DNA of 37,001 nucleotides from Desulfohalobiaceae bacterium (GTDB lineage Bacteria; Desulfobacterota; Desulfovibrionia; Desulfovibrionales; Desulfothermaceae): NCBI GenBank assembly GCA_027063985.1, contig JAMOQN010000153.1, positions 1 to 37,001 of the forward strand, read 5' to 3'. Shown piece by piece: positions 10,227 to 21,386 of this stretch (position 1 is its first letter; each line of letters starts with the position of its first letter). The notes under the pieces were generated by a model. It saw only the letters and a program-made list of their open reading frames with translations, ran no database searches and was not told where the DNA came from. The position numbers and the translations under genes were made by a program.

Positions 10227-11279
10227 ATGGTTGCAAATATGAAATATAGATTAAGCGAACTCGCTGCCTTTTTAAAAAGGAAATTTATTGGCAAAGATGT
10301 GGAAATATCTGGTTGTAATACATTGATGGATGCAAAAGAAGGAGAGATATCATTTCTAGCTAATCCTAAATATGCAAAGTATCTAAAATCCACAAAAGCT
10401 GGAGCGGTTATATTAGAGCCTTCTTATGCCAGTGATGAAAAAAATTGTATTATAAGTGACAATCCATATCTTGATTTTGCAAAGGTTGTGTCTTTATTCG
10501 CAAAAGAACAGGGAGAATTTTCTGGAGTTAGTGAACTTTCCCATATTCATGAAGATGCCGAGATAGCCGAAGATGTGGTTATTTATCCATATGTGTATAT
10601 TGGGCCAAGGGCAAAAATTGGCAAAAAGACCAGAATTTTCCCTGGAGTCTATATTGGGGAAGATGTTTTTATTGGTGATGAGTGCACAATTTATCCAAAT
10701 GTGGTGATAATGGGAGGATGTGAGATAGGAAATAGGGTGATTTTACATCCAGGAGTTGTAATTGGGGCTGATGGTTTTGGATTTGCCATGGGAGATGAGG
10801 GTAGGGAAAAGTTCCCCCAGATTGGTAAAGTAGTTATTGAAGATGAGGTAGAAATAGGGGCAAATTCTACAGTTGATAGGGCGGCCTTAGGTGAGACCAA
10901 AATAGGTAAAGGAACCAAAATAGATAACCAGGTTCAAATTGGCCATAATGTAAAGATTGGTGCAAATTCAGTTATAGTTGCCCAGGTTGGTGTAGCTGGT
11001 TCAACTAATATTGGGAACAATGTAATACTGGCAGGACAGGTGGGAATAGTTGGTCACATAAATATTGCAGATGGAGTTATTATAGGTGCAAAATCTGGGG
11101 TTCCTAAAGATATAAAGAAAAAAGGTATATACAGCGGTATACCTATAATGGAACACAGTCGTTTTTTACGAGCAAGTTCTGTTATTCAGAAGCTTCCTGA
11201 AATATACAAAGAATTTAAGCAGTTAAAAAATAAATTGGATTTACTTGAAAAACAGCTAAAAAGAAATCAGGATGGATAG
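10227..11279 (+). CDS. lpxD: UDP-3-O-(3-hydroxymyristoyl)glucosamine N-acyltransferase
   Basis: Left-handed beta-helix hexapeptide repeats, [30 protein letters not shown] at 10227 (or 10239) preferred over the upstream in-frame start at 10182. Confidence 0.93.
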   Translation: MVANMKYRLSELAAFLKRKFIGKDVEISGCNTLMDAKEGEISFLANPKYAKYLKSTKAGAVILEPSYASDEKNCIISDNPYLDFAKVVSLFAKEQGEFSGVSELSHIHEDAEIAEDVVIYPYVYIGPRAKIGKKTRIFPGVYIGEDVFIGDECTIYPNVVIMGGCEIGNRVILHPGVVIGADGFGFAMGDEGREKFPQIGKVVIEDEVEIGANSTVDRAALGETKIGKGTKIDNQVQIGHNVKIGANSVIVAQVGVAGSTNIGNNVILAGQVGIVGHINIADGVIIGAKSGVPKDIKKKGIYSGIPIMEHSRFLRASSVIQKLPEIYKEFKQLKNKLDLLEKQLKRNQDG

Positions 11280-11282
11280 GTT

Positions 11283-11732
11283 ATGGAAAAATCGTTCATA
11301 GACATAAGGAAGATTTTAGAGTTACTACCTCATAGATTTCCCTTTTTATTAGTTGACAGGGTCCTTGAGTTTGAAAAAGGAAAGTCTTTGGTTGCGATTA
11401 AGAATGTAACTATCAATGAGCCATATTTTCAGGGCCATTTTCCCAATTATCCAGTAATGCCAGGGGTACTTATTGTGGAGGCTATGGCACAGGCTGGGGG
11501 AATATTGACAATAAACAGCATGGATAATGTGCCAGAGGGTAAGCTCTTTTTATTTAGTGGAATAGAGAAGGTGAGATTTAGAAGACCAGTTTACCCAGGA
11601 GATCAGCTCATTTTAAAGGCATTTTATCTAAAGCATAAAATGAATATCTGGAAGATGAAAACAGAGGCATGGGTTGAAGATAAACTCACAACCGATGGAG
11701 TCCTCACAGCAGCCTTGGTTGATAGGGGGTAG
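11283..11732 (+). CDS. fabZ: 3-hydroxyacyl-ACP dehydratase FabZ
   Basis: IRKILELLPHRFPFLLVDRV, NEPYFQGHFPNYPVMPGVLIVEAMAQAGG. Confidence 0.95.
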   Translation: MEKSFIDIRKILELLPHRFPFLLVDRVLEFEKGKSLVAIKNVTINEPYFQGHFPNYPVMPGVLIVEAMAQAGGILTINSMDNVPEGKLFLFSGIEKVRFRRPVYPGDQLILKAFYLKHKMNIWKMKTEAWVEDKLTTDGVLTAALVDRG

Positions 11733-11735
11733 TAG

Positions 11736-12527
11736 ATGGCAACAGAGATTCACAAAACAGCAGTTGTGGATAAGGGTGCGAATATTGGAGATGATGTGTA
11801 TATTGGTCCTTATGTGGTTATTGAATCAGATGTAGAAATTGGAGATGGATGCAGAATAGAGCCATTTGCCCAGATTAAGAGATTTACAAAAATGGGAAAG
11901 AATAATCATATTCATTCATATGCGTGTATTGGTGGACCACCTCAGGACTTGAAATTTAAAGGTGAAGAGAGTTATTTAATTATTGGAAATGATAATTGTA
12001 TTAGAGAATATGTTACTTTAAACAGAGGTACAAAACACGGTGGAGGCGTTACCAAGATTGGATCTAGATGTCTGATTATGGCCTATGCCCATGTTGCCCA
12101 TGATTGTATTTTGTCAGACGAGGTGATAATGGCAAATGCTGCTACTTTAGCTGGTCATGTTATAATTGAAGAGGGGGCTGTTTTAGGTGGACTTAGTGCG
12201 GTACACCAATTTGTGAGAATAGGAAAATATGCCTATATTGGAGGAATGACTGGTGTTGCCCAGGATGTTCCCCCCTATACTTTGATTGCAGGCGAGAGGG
12301 GGAGTATGCATGGACTCAATTTGGTGGGACTTAAAAGGCGCGGTTTTTCCAAGGAAGATATCACCAGTTTGAAAAAAGCATATAAGATATTGTGGAGGGA
12401 AGGGCTTAAAAAAGAGGAGGCCATTGAAAAGATTCAAGCAGAACTTGGAAATTCTGATAAGGTGATGGAACTAATAGAATTTGTTAAAAATAGTGAGAGA
12501 GGGGTAGTACCCCCAAAAAAGAAGTAA
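11736..12527 (+). CDS. lpxA: Acyl-ACP--UDP-N-acetylglucosamine O-acyltransferase
   Basis: Hexapeptide repeats, IGGPPQDLKFKGEESYLIIGNDNCIREYVTLNRGT, AYAHVAHDC, GLNLVGLKRRGFS. Confidence 0.95.
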   Translation: MATEIHKTAVVDKGANIGDDVYIGPYVVIESDVEIGDGCRIEPFAQIKRFTKMGKNNHIHSYACIGGPPQDLKFKGEESYLIIGNDNCIREYVTLNRGTKHGGGVTKIGSRCLIMAYAHVAHDCILSDEVIMANAATLAGHVIIEEGAVLGGLSAVHQFVRIGKYAYIGGMTGVAQDVPPYTLIAGERGSMHGLNLVGLKRRGFSKEDITSLKKAYKILWREGLKKEEAIEKIQAELGNSDKVMELIEFVKNSERGVVPPKKK

Positions 12528-12535
12528 TGTAGCTT

Positions 12536-13360
12536 ATGTCAAACAGAGTTGGAATAATAGCTGGAGAAGGGGAATTCCCTTTTTTGGTATTGCAGGGAGT
12601 TAAAGATACGGGAAATGAGCCATGTATTGTGGCAATAAAAGGACATACCAGGGAAGAGATATCTGTAGTTTCAGAAAATATTTCATGGATACATTTGGGA
12701 CAGCTTGGAAAGCTTATAAATTTTTTTAAAAAGAATAATGTAAAGGAAATAATATTTGCAGGAGCCATAAATAAGCCCAGGGCACTGAATGTCAGACCAG
12801 ATTTTAGGGCAGCAAAGTTACTCTTAAAACTTAAGTCTCATTCAGATAATGCACTATTAGAAGCTGTAGTTAATGAGCTTTTAAGTGAAGGTTTTTCTGT
12901 TATTCCACCGACAAAATATGTCCCTGCTCTTCAGACTCCAAAAGGAATTTTGACAAAGAAAAAACCAAACAAAAGAGAAGTAGAGAGTATAAAATATGGA
13001 TGGCCTATTGCAAAAAGGCTTGGAGAGATGGATATAGGTCAGACAATAGTGGTAAAAGATAAGATGGTAGTGGCAGTGGAGGCAATGGAGGGCACCAATA
13101 ATACAATACTCAGGGCAGGCACACTGGTAAAAGGAGGACTGGTTGTCATAAAGGTTTTTAAGCCTAATCAGAGCCCAGTAGTTGATCAGCCCAGTGTGGG
13201 AGTTAAGACAATAGAAGTCATGAAACAGGCAGGAGCAAATATACTCGCTATAGAAGCTGAAAAAAGCCTTTTCTTTGAAAGAGATAGAGCAATCTCTCTG
13301 GCCAATGAATTTGGAATTGCAATTGTGGGTATTTTAGAAGGTCCAGAGGAATTAGATTGA
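12536..13360 (+). CDS. lpxI: UDP-2,3-diacylglucosamine pyrophosphatase LpxI
   Basis: IIAGEGEFPFLVLQGVK, FAGAINKPRALNVRPDFRAAKLL, VAVEAMEGTNNTILRAG; follows lpxA. Confidence 0.9.
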   Translation: MSNRVGIIAGEGEFPFLVLQGVKDTGNEPCIVAIKGHTREEISVVSENISWIHLGQLGKLINFFKKNNVKEIIFAGAINKPRALNVRPDFRAAKLLLKLKSHSDNALLEAVVNELLSEGFSVIPPTKYVPALQTPKGILTKKKPNKREVESIKYGWPIAKRLGEMDIGQTIVVKDKMVVAVEAMEGTNNTILRAGTLVKGGLVVIKVFKPNQSPVVDQPSVGVKTIEVMKQAGANILAIEAEKSLFFERDRAISLANEFGIAIVGILEGPEELD

Positions 13361-13852
13361 TTCATCTAAAAAATAAATTTGTTCATGCAAGAGTAATATC
13401 TTTTTTACCTGTTTACCAGATGAAAAGCCTCCTATATAGTTGTTCTTTTTTATTACTCTGTGACAGGGTATTACAATGGGCCAGGGGTTTTTATTTAAGG
13501 CCCTACCAATTGCCCTCTGTCCATTTTCTAGGCCAATTAAATGGGCAAGTCTTTGATAAGTTATAGATTGCCCAAATTTTGTATGTTGAATTAGTGTAGT
13601 AAATACATTTTTTTGAAAAGGAGTAATAATATTCCAATTAAGAGGGAGTGTAATTGGAGGATCGTGCTTTTTGATGAAATAATGGGTAAAAAATTTATGG
13701 GCTAGTTCTCCAGCCTTTGATGTTATTTTTTGTTTGAATAAACCAGACTTTTTAACTTGGGATAGAACAATTTTAAAAATAAGGCCTTTTTGGGTTATTA
13801 ATTGGATTTTTAAGGGTGGGAAGTAGAAGGTCTCTATTTTATGCATAAACAC
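13352..13852 (-). CDS. ogt: Methylated-DNA--protein-cysteine methyltransferase (Ogt/MGMT family)
   Basis: PIVIPCHRVI active site; ITYQRLAHLIGLENGQRAIGRALNKNPWP; IGGFSSGKQVKKILLLHE. Confidence 0.9.
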   Translation of the reverse strand: MFMHKIETFYFPPLKIQLITQKGLIFKIVLSQVKKSGLFKQKITSKAGELAHKFFTHYFIKKHDPPITLPLNWNIITPFQKNVFTTLIQHTKFGQSITYQRLAHLIGLENGQRAIGRALNKNPWPIVIPCHRVIKKNNYIGGFSSGKQVKKILLLHEQIYFLDESI

Positions 13853-13857
13853 ATTAA

Positions 13858-14922
<1,065 letters not shown>

Positions 14923-14942
14923 TCATTAAAATAGGGTCGTTG

Positions 14943-14980
14943 TAAGCAGAAATTCATTAACAATAATGAATTTCTGCTTA
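14943..14980 (+). terminator. Hairpin between mreB and mreC (candidate terminator/attenuator)
   Basis: Perfect 17-bp inverted repeat TAAGCAGAAATTCATTA-ACAA-TAATGAATTTCTGCTTA followed by TTATTT. Confidence 0.6.
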
Positions 14981-15056
14981 TTATTTGGATGGAAATTTGT
15001 ACGCTATTTTTGCAAGCTTTGAGGTATAAAAAAGCTTATAGTTATAAAAGGTGGTT

Positions 15057-15917
15057 ATGAAAAATTTAAAGACCCTAATGATGTGGATTGTGTTACTCAC
15101 ATTGATTTACTTAGGTATTTTTACATGGAATATAAAGACCCATATGCTGGATGGGATTTCCAAGCAGTGGGGATTAAATATTGTTGGTATAATTCTTATG
15201 CCAGGAAAGTGGATACAGAGGGAGGTAAAAGATTTCTGGTTTGATTATATAGACCTTAGAAGGGTGAGAGAAGAAAATAAGATATTAGAAAAAATAAATA
15301 AAAAATTGGAGCTGGAAAATATTTCTCTAAAAATTAAGGTAAGGGAGTGGGAAAGGATTAGACAATTCCTTAAATTTAATTCACTTAAAAAGTGGAAATT
15401 TGTAGGAGCCAGGCTACTTTTATATAAACACAAGGACTCAGAATTTCTAAATTGTATTCTCATTGATGTGGGTGCTAAACAAGGTGTAAAAAAAAATTTT
15501 CCTGTAATAGTACCCCAAGGACTTGTTGGAAGAGTTTTAAACACCTCTATGTATTTCTCTACAGTGCTGCTAATCTCTGATACTAATTCAAGGATCCCTG
15601 TTATATCTTCTGTCCATAGGGTTAAGGGTATTGCCCAGGGGGTGGGAGATGAAGATAAAATGGAAGTCAAATATGTTCCAATTACTGCTGAGTTAGATGT
15701 GGGTGAAGAATTTGTCACCTCAGGCCTTGGTGGGATTTTTCCAAAAGGAATTCCAGTTGGCATAGTTGAGTCAATAAAAAATGAGCCCACTTCCTTGTTT
15801 AAAAAAATAGTTTTAAAACCCAGTGCTGGCCTCTCTAAGATAGAAGAAGTTCTGGTAATTGAGGGACCGTCTATTCAGGTTGTAGGCAACTCACAAACAA
15901 AAAGTCAAAAAAAATGA
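15057..15917 (+). CDS. mreC: Rod shape-determining protein MreC
   Basis: N-terminal TM, coiled coil, LIDVGAKQGVKKNFPVIVPQGLVGRVLNTS, EFVTSGLGGIFPKGIPVGIV. ATG at 15057 preferred over GTG at 15051. Confidence 0.93.
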   Translation: MKNLKTLMMWIVLLTLIYLGIFTWNIKTHMLDGISKQWGLNIVGIILMPGKWIQREVKDFWFDYIDLRRVREENKILEKINKKLELENISLKIKVREWERIRQFLKFNSLKKWKFVGARLLLYKHKDSEFLNCILIDVGAKQGVKKNFPVIVPQGLVGRVLNTSMYFSTVLLISDTNSRIPVISSVHRVKGIAQGVGDEDKMEVKYVPITAELDVGEEFVTSGLGGIFPKGIPVGIVESIKNEPTSLFKKIVLKPSAGLSKIEEVLVIEGPSIQVVGNSQTKSQKK

Positions 15918-16381
15918 GAGCTCTCCTTTGGTGGTGTGTAGTCTTAATTCTTGGTGTTTTTTTAAAGTGTTATTTTCACGTAGATCCCTATCTTCCAGCA
16001 ACAATTTTATTTTTCCAGAAAGAGAAATATGTAAGTGGTGTGTTCTATGGAGCACTTTGGGTATTAATTTTGGAAGGATATACAGATTTGCCTTTTGGAA
16101 GTGTGCTTTTATACTACATGAGCTTAATTTTCTTTTATTTTTTCCTTAAGAAATTTTTTAAATCAGAGAGTATTTTCTTTATAATTTTTTTATCGTTGAT
16201 CTTCTTCCCAATACATTATGTGTCTATAATCACGATTGCTAAACTGTCAGATATCTATATTGACCCTCGTTTACTTTTTTCAATTAGTTTCAAAAATTTT
16301 ATATTCTTTCCTATATTATGGTGGATTTATTCATTTTTATATAATAAATACTTCTTTGAAAAAGATATATATTTGGTTTGA
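15914..16381 (+). CDS. mreD: Rod shape-determining protein MreD (membrane protein)
   Basis: Small polytopic membrane protein between mreC and PBP2; GVFYGALWVLILEGYTDLPFGSVLLYYMSL. Confidence 0.75.
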   Translation: MRALLWWCVVLILGVFLKCYFHVDPYLPATILFFQKEKYVSGVFYGALWVLILEGYTDLPFGSVLLYYMSLIFFYFFLKKFFKSESIFFIIFLSLIFFPIHYVSIITIAKLSDIYIDPRLLFSISFKNFIFFPILWWIYSFLYNKYFFEKDIYLV

Positions 16382-16421
16382 AATTAAATCGTTTACTACT
16401 TTATTAGGGAAAATATACTTT

Positions 16422-18230
16422 ATGTATACTAAAAATGAAGAAGATATTGTCTCTGGTAGGATAAAGATAGTATATGTATGTATTTTCCTTTTGTTTTTAG
16501 CAATTACTATTCGACTATGGCATTTGCAAATATTTAAAGGGAACTATTATTATGTTTTGTCGAAAAAAAATAGAATTAGATTTGCAGATATTTATGCTCC
16601 TCGTGGTATTATCTATGATAGACATCTGAGGATAGTTGCTCAGAATTTACCCGCCTATGCAATAGGCATAATTAGGGAAGATTGTTATAAAGAAAGTAAA
16701 TGTGAAGAATCTATAAAAAAGGTTTCATATTTCTTAAATAGAGATCTAGATGAATTAATGGAGACCTTTAATAGGGGGAAGAAAAAAGGTATAAAACCCT
16801 TTAACCCAATTATTATTTTAAGGGATCTTTCTTTTGAAGCTATATGTAAGATTGAAGTGAGATTAAGCGAACTTCCAGGCGTGGTGATAATTCCCTATCC
16901 AACAAGGGTATATCCTTACGGTGAAATTGGGGCCCATGTGCTCGGATATGTGGGTGAACCATCAGAAAAGGATTTGATAAGGTTTCCTTATTTAAAGCCT
17001 GGGGATATTGTTGGAAAAGCAGGGGTTGAGAGGGTATTTGAAACAGAACTTAGAGGGATTAAGGGAAAGAAGAGATTGGAAGTGGATGCCTGGGGACGTA
17101 CCTTATCTGAAAAAGTTGTTAAAAGAGGGAAACAGGGAAACTCATTAAAACTCGCCTTGGATTTTGATCTGGAGTCCTATATCTATAAGAGAATGGAAAA
17201 TAAAACAGGTACATGTGTGGTGATGGATCCGTTTTCAGGGGATGTTTTGGCACTGGTTAGTGTGCCTAGTTTTGATCCCACAAAACTCTCTCATGGTATT
17301 TCAAAGAAAGAATGGATTAAACTGGTATCAAATAAATTTCATCCATTGCAGAATAGGGCTATTTCTTCTGCTTATCCCCCTGGTTCTGTTTTTAAATTAG
17401 TAGTTGCAATGTTGGCAATGAATAAATTTAAGGATATAAAAACACATAGGGAATATTGTCCTGGTTTTTATAAATTGGGGAATCGTGTATTTAGATGCTG
17501 GAAAAAATGGGGTCATGGCTGGGTCAATTTTAAAGAAGCAATAAAGCAGTCATGCGATGTTTATTTTTACAAACTAGGTGAAGGGTTAGGAATAGATGAG
17601 ATCTCTCAGTTTGCCAAAAAGTGTGGTCTCGGCAAGAAGACAGAAATAAACCTACTGGGAGAGAGTCCTGGTTTCATTCCCACAAGACAGTGGAAATTAA
17701 AGAGATTTCATGTGCCTTGGCAAAAAGGCGAAACATTAAATGTTTCAATTGGTCAGGGATATGTTTTAGTAACCCCAATTCAAATTGCAAGGTTAATTTG
17801 TTCAATTGTGAATGGAGGCAAGATATTAAGACCCAAGATTATCATGGAAGATAAGACTTATGTTTTAGGAAAACTCCCTGTTAGACAAGCTTATTTAAAT
17901 GATCTTAAAAAAATCATGATTGCAACAGTTGAAGAAAAGCACGGAACAGCAAATATTTTGAAAACAAAGGGAGTTGTCATTGGCGCCAAGACAGGAACTG
18001 CCCAGGTAGTATCAATAAAATCAGATGAAGAAAGAAAAAAAAATGTGGAGGAAATACCATACGAAAAAAGGGACCATGCTTGGATGGCTTCATTTGCCAT
18101 TAAAAAAGACAGGTGTTATGTAGTGGTGTGTTTGGTGGAGCATGGGGGACATGGTGCTTCTGGCGCAGGTCCTGTAGTTAGAGATGTAATTAGATATTTA
18201 TTTTCTCGAAGGTACAAAGGTCATAATTAA
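16422..18230 (+). CDS. mrdA: Penicillin-binding protein 2 (peptidoglycan D,D-transpeptidase MrdA)
   Basis: FADIYAPRGIIYDR, SAYPPGSVFKLVVA (SxxK), SCDVYFYKLG (SxN type), KTGTAQV. ORF track extends to 16236 inside mreD; ATG at 16422 preferred. Confidence 0.94.
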   Translation: MYTKNEEDIVSGRIKIVYVCIFLLFLAITIRLWHLQIFKGNYYYVLSKKNRIRFADIYAPRGIIYDRHLRIVAQNLPAYAIGIIREDCYKESKCEESIKKVSYFLNRDLDELMETFNRGKKKGIKPFNPIIILRDLSFEAICKIEVRLSELPGVVIIPYPTRVYPYGEIGAHVLGYVGEPSEKDLIRFPYLKPGDIVGKAGVERVFETELRGIKGKKRLEVDAWGRTLSEKVVKRGKQGNSLKLALDFDLESYIYKRMENKTGTCVVMDPFSGDVLALVSVPSFDPTKLSHGISKKEWIKLVSNKFHPLQNRAISSAYPPGSVFKLVVAMLAMNKFKDIKTHREYCPGFYKLGNRVFRCWKKWGHGWVNFKEAIKQSCDVYFYKLGEGLGIDEISQFAKKCGLGKKTEINLLGESPGFIPTRQWKLKRFHVPWQKGETLNVSIGQGYVLVTPIQIARLICSIVNGGKILRPKIIMEDKTYVLGKLPVRQAYLNDLKKIMIATVEEKHGTANILKTKGVVIGAKTGTAQVVSIKSDEERKKNVEEIPYEKRDHAWMASFAIKKDRCYVVVCLVEHGGHGASGAGPVVRDVIRYLFSRRYKGHN

Positions 18231-18252
18231 CAAAAATCTAGGAAAATAAAAG

Positions 18253-19365
18253 ATGTTTCCATTGGACAGGAGATTTTTTTCTCATTTTAATTGGAGTCTT
18301 TTAGGAATTATCCTTGTGCTTTTTACAGTGGGTGTTATAAATTTGTATTCCGCGAGTATCTTGAAATTGGAATCTGGAATTAAATTAATTCCCTATTTCA
18401 AGAAACAACTTATCTGGGGTGGTATTGGTTTTATTGGGTATATCCTTTTTTTGGTTTTAGACTATAGAAAATTCAGGCAAATGGTGCTCCCTTTATATGT
18501 TATATCTGTAATTTTACTTATTTTGGTATTAGTTGTTGGAAAGACAAATTATGGGGCAACAAGATGGTTGAATCTTGGATTCTTTACTTTTCAGCCAACT
18601 GAGCTGGTTAAATTAACCGCTATATTGTGGACCGCAAATTATTTATCAGAACGAGTTGGACCTTTAGGTGTCAAGGACTGTATTAAGATCGGCGTAATTA
18701 TGGGCATTCCTGTACTACTTATTGTAAAACAGCCAGACCTTGGATCTGGTATTAATATTTTGCTTTTAGTTGGTGGTATGATGTTGTTTTACGGTATTAA
18801 AAAGAGGATTTTGATCTCTATTTTTATAATTGTCCTCTTATTTGTTCCAGTGGTGTGGAACCACATGCACGAATACCAAAAAGATAGGATAAGGGTCTTA
18901 TTTAATTCTGAAAAATATAAAAATAACAAAGGATACAATATCATACAATCTAAGATTGCTGTGGGTTCAGGTGGTTTTTGGGGAAAGGGTTTTTTGGAAG
19001 GTACCCAGAGTAAACTAAGATTCTTACCAGAAAAACATACAGATTTTGTCTTTGCTGTATTTGCAGAAGAGTGGGGCTTTGTTGGTTCTATCTTTTTAGT
19101 CTTCTTGTGCTGCTTGTTTTTATACCAGATAGCCAGAGTAATAGAACAGGCAAAGGACAGTTTTGGAGTATATATTACTGTTGGTATATTTTTTTATTTT
19201 TTCTGGCAATTTTTTATAAACATGGGAATGGTACTTGGTATATTACCAGTGGTTGGAATTCCACTCCCGTTTTTGAGTTATGGAGGTTCGTCCTTGATTG
19301 TCAATTTCTCTCTTCTTGGATTGGTATCCAATGTATCAATGAGAAGATTTGTATTTAAGGAATGA
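18253..19365 (+). CDS. rodA: Rod shape-determining protein RodA (SEDS family)
   Basis: NYGATRWLNLGFFTFQPTELVKL, KQPDLGSGINILLL, FLPEKHTDFVFAVFAEEWGF, GIPLPFLSYGGSSLIVNF. Confidence 0.95.
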   Translation: MFPLDRRFFSHFNWSLLGIILVLFTVGVINLYSASILKLESGIKLIPYFKKQLIWGGIGFIGYILFLVLDYRKFRQMVLPLYVISVILLILVLVVGKTNYGATRWLNLGFFTFQPTELVKLTAILWTANYLSERVGPLGVKDCIKIGVIMGIPVLLIVKQPDLGSGINILLLVGGMMLFYGIKKRILISIFIIVLLFVPVVWNHMHEYQKDRIRVLFNSEKYKNNKGYNIIQSKIAVGSGGFWGKGFLEGTQSKLRFLPEKHTDFVFAVFAEEWGFVGSIFLVFLCCLFLYQIARVIEQAKDSFGVYITVGIFFYFFWQFFINMGMVLGILPVVGIPLPFLSYGGSSLIVNFSLLGLVSNVSMRRFVFKE

Positions 19366-20373
19366 TTCCTCTATTATTTTTTCAAAACTTTTTTTAGTGT
19401 GCAATTCAGGGTGAATTTCCACATCTAAATTCAAGGCAAAAATTTTGAAATCTGTATGTCCACTTAATTTAACTGCATCTTTTTGGGTTGTTATTATTGC
19501 TGCCCTGTACTTTTGGGCTAGATTATGCAAAAAAGATATGTCTTTTTTAGTGTATCTATGGTGATCAGGATATTTAATAAATTTAATGGGCAATGTTCCA
19601 AAATAGTCTTTTGCACTTTTATATACCTTTTCAGGATTTCCTATTCCCACAACTAATATATATCTTTTAGGTATTTTATCAGGGATACAATTGGGATTTT
19701 TGACGTCAGAGATAGACCTTATCTTGGTGTTAAATAAAAAGATAGGCTTATTGTAGCCCATAAGCTTTTTATTTGCCAGGCACTCTATCTCTTGTTTTTT
19801 TTGACCTGTAGTGTTGACCATTAAGACATTTGCCCTTGTAATTGAGTTCTCTCCCTCTCGCCAGGGACCATATGGGATGACTCTATTCCAATTTTTGGTC
19901 AAATCATCTTTTGTGAATAAGACAATATCCAGATGTCTTTTTAATTTAACATACTGAAAACCATCGTCTAATATAGCTACATGGGGTTTAAATTTTTTCC
20001 ACGCAAGAAATAGCCCCCTCTCCCTTTTGGGATCCACCACAACATCTGCAAAGGGACAGAGCCTCTTTAACATAAGTGGTTCATCACCAGTAAAATATAC
20101 TGGATCAGATTCCTTCACAAAGAACGGGTATCTGGGGGGGTTGCCTTTATATCCCCTGGAAATGAGAACTGGCGAGATATTTTTTTTGTGAAAAAAGTTT
20201 AGGAGATATTCACAAATAGGTGTTTTCCCTGTCCCGCCCCAACTAATGTTTCCCACACAAATGGTAAATACAGGAGGAGTTATTTGAGAAACTAAATTTG
20301 AGGCATAATACTTGTTTCTCACGGACATACCTAAAAGGTATATCCGTGAGATAGGCTTTAAAATTCCCTTCAT
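19336..20373 (-). CDS. lpxK: Tetraacyldisaccharide 4'-kinase LpxK
   Basis: VGNISWGGTGKTPICEYL (P-loop), VISRGYKG-type motif, AILDDGFQYVKLKRHLDIVLF, ITTQKDAVKL. Confidence 0.92.
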   Translation of the reverse strand: MKGILKPISRIYLLGMSVRNKYYASNLVSQITPPVFTICVGNISWGGTGKTPICEYLLNFFHKKNISPVLISRGYKGNPPRYPFFVKESDPVYFTGDEPLMLKRLCPFADVVVDPKRERGLFLAWKKFKPHVAILDDGFQYVKLKRHLDIVLFTKDDLTKNWNRVIPYGPWREGENSITRANVLMVNTTGQKKQEIECLANKKLMGYNKPIFLFNTKIRSISDVKNPNCIPDKIPKRYILVVGIGNPEKVYKSAKDYFGTLPIKFIKYPDHHRYTKKDISFLHNLAQKYRAAIITTQKDAVKLSGHTDFKIFALNLDVEIHPELHTKKSFEKIIEESFLKYKSSH

Positions 20374-20381
20374 TTGAATTA

Positions 20382-21080
20382 TTAATCTCTGGAAGTCCCA
20401 AGAAATCTAAGCAAAAGCAAGAATAGATTTATGAAGTCCAAGTAGAGGGTGAGTGCACCTAAAATTGTTCCCTTTTGTAGAGTGGATTTTCTGTCCAAAG
20501 GGGCATTTTGTCCCATTAGTTTTAGTTTTTGGGTGTCATAGGCCGTGAGCCCTACAAATACAAGTATACCAATTACACTTATCACAAATTCCATCTGTGT
20601 TGAGTGGAAGAACATATTTATTATAGAGGCAATAATTACTCCAATAAGTCCCATAAATAAAAAGCTTCCCCACGAGCTTAGATCTTTGGAAGTAGTATAT
20701 CCATAGATGGACATTGCCCCAAACATTCCACTACAAATAAAAAAGGTCTTCATTATAGAAGTCTGGGTGTAGATGAGGAAAATAGTGGACAGAGTTATAC
20801 CATTTAGGCCGCTGTAAAGTATAAATAGTGCAGTTGCCACGTTTGCTGATAGCCTTGATATAGCACCGCTAATAGTAACTACTAAAACAAGTTCTCCTAT
20901 TATAATACCAAGAAACAGAAGTTGGTTTTGCAAGAAAATTGATATTAAGGTGGGGCTAGATGAAACCATGTATGAAATATAGCCTGTAATCATAAGTCCA
21001 ATGCTCATCCAGAGGTATACTCCCCTAATAAAAGTGTTTGTTGCTACCTGGGTAGTGGTGTAAACTCTTGGCTGGTTCAT
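20382..21080 (-). CDS. Bax inhibitor-1/YccA family membrane protein
   Basis: Seven-TM protein; TTQVATNTFIRGVYLWMSIGLMITGYISY, VGLTAYDTQKLKLMG, LTLYLDFINLFLLLLRFLG. Confidence 0.92.
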   Translation of the reverse strand: MNQPRVYTTTQVATNTFIRGVYLWMSIGLMITGYISYMVSSSPTLISIFLQNQLLFLGIIIGELVLVVTISGAISRLSANVATALFILYSGLNGITLSTIFLIYTQTSIMKTFFICSGMFGAMSIYGYTTSKDLSSWGSFLFMGLIGVIIASIINMFFHSTQMEFVISVIGILVFVGLTAYDTQKLKLMGQNAPLDRKSTLQKGTILGALTLYLDFINLFLLLLRFLGTSRD

Positions 21081-21308
21081 AAATTCCTCCTACAGGGTAT
21101 TGCAAGATGCTAGGCGTTAAATCCCCCAATATGTCTTGTGTCACAAAAATTTTTATAGACTACATTTGGAGGAGAGTCAAATGGAGTCTAATTATAATTT
21201 CAGATGCATCCTACTTCAATTAAATTTTTTTCAATTACAGGCAGATATTGGCATAGGTATTAATTTCTAAGTGCAGCGGGTGCAAATTAGTATCTTTACA
21301 TTTTAGAC

Positions 21309-21386
21309 TAAGCTTTTCTCTTTAAAAACGTGAAAAAAATTTACGTTTTTTAGAGGAGCTTAAATCATTGCAAGTTCTTGAGTTAT
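21309..21386 (+). repeat. 78-bp direct repeat, copy 1 (54-nt imperfect hairpin + 24-nt conserved tail)
   Basis: Same sequence as 23222-23299 by eye: TAAGCTTTTCTCTTTAAAAACGTGAAAAAAATTTACGTTTTTTAGAGGAGCTTAAATCATTGCAAGTTCTTGAGTTAT. Confidence 0.95.

Noticed and set aside
16236-16421. N-terminal extension of the mrdA ORF (62 extra residues)
   Set aside because: Lies inside mreD in another frame; the ATG at 16422 gives a normal PBP2 N-terminus.
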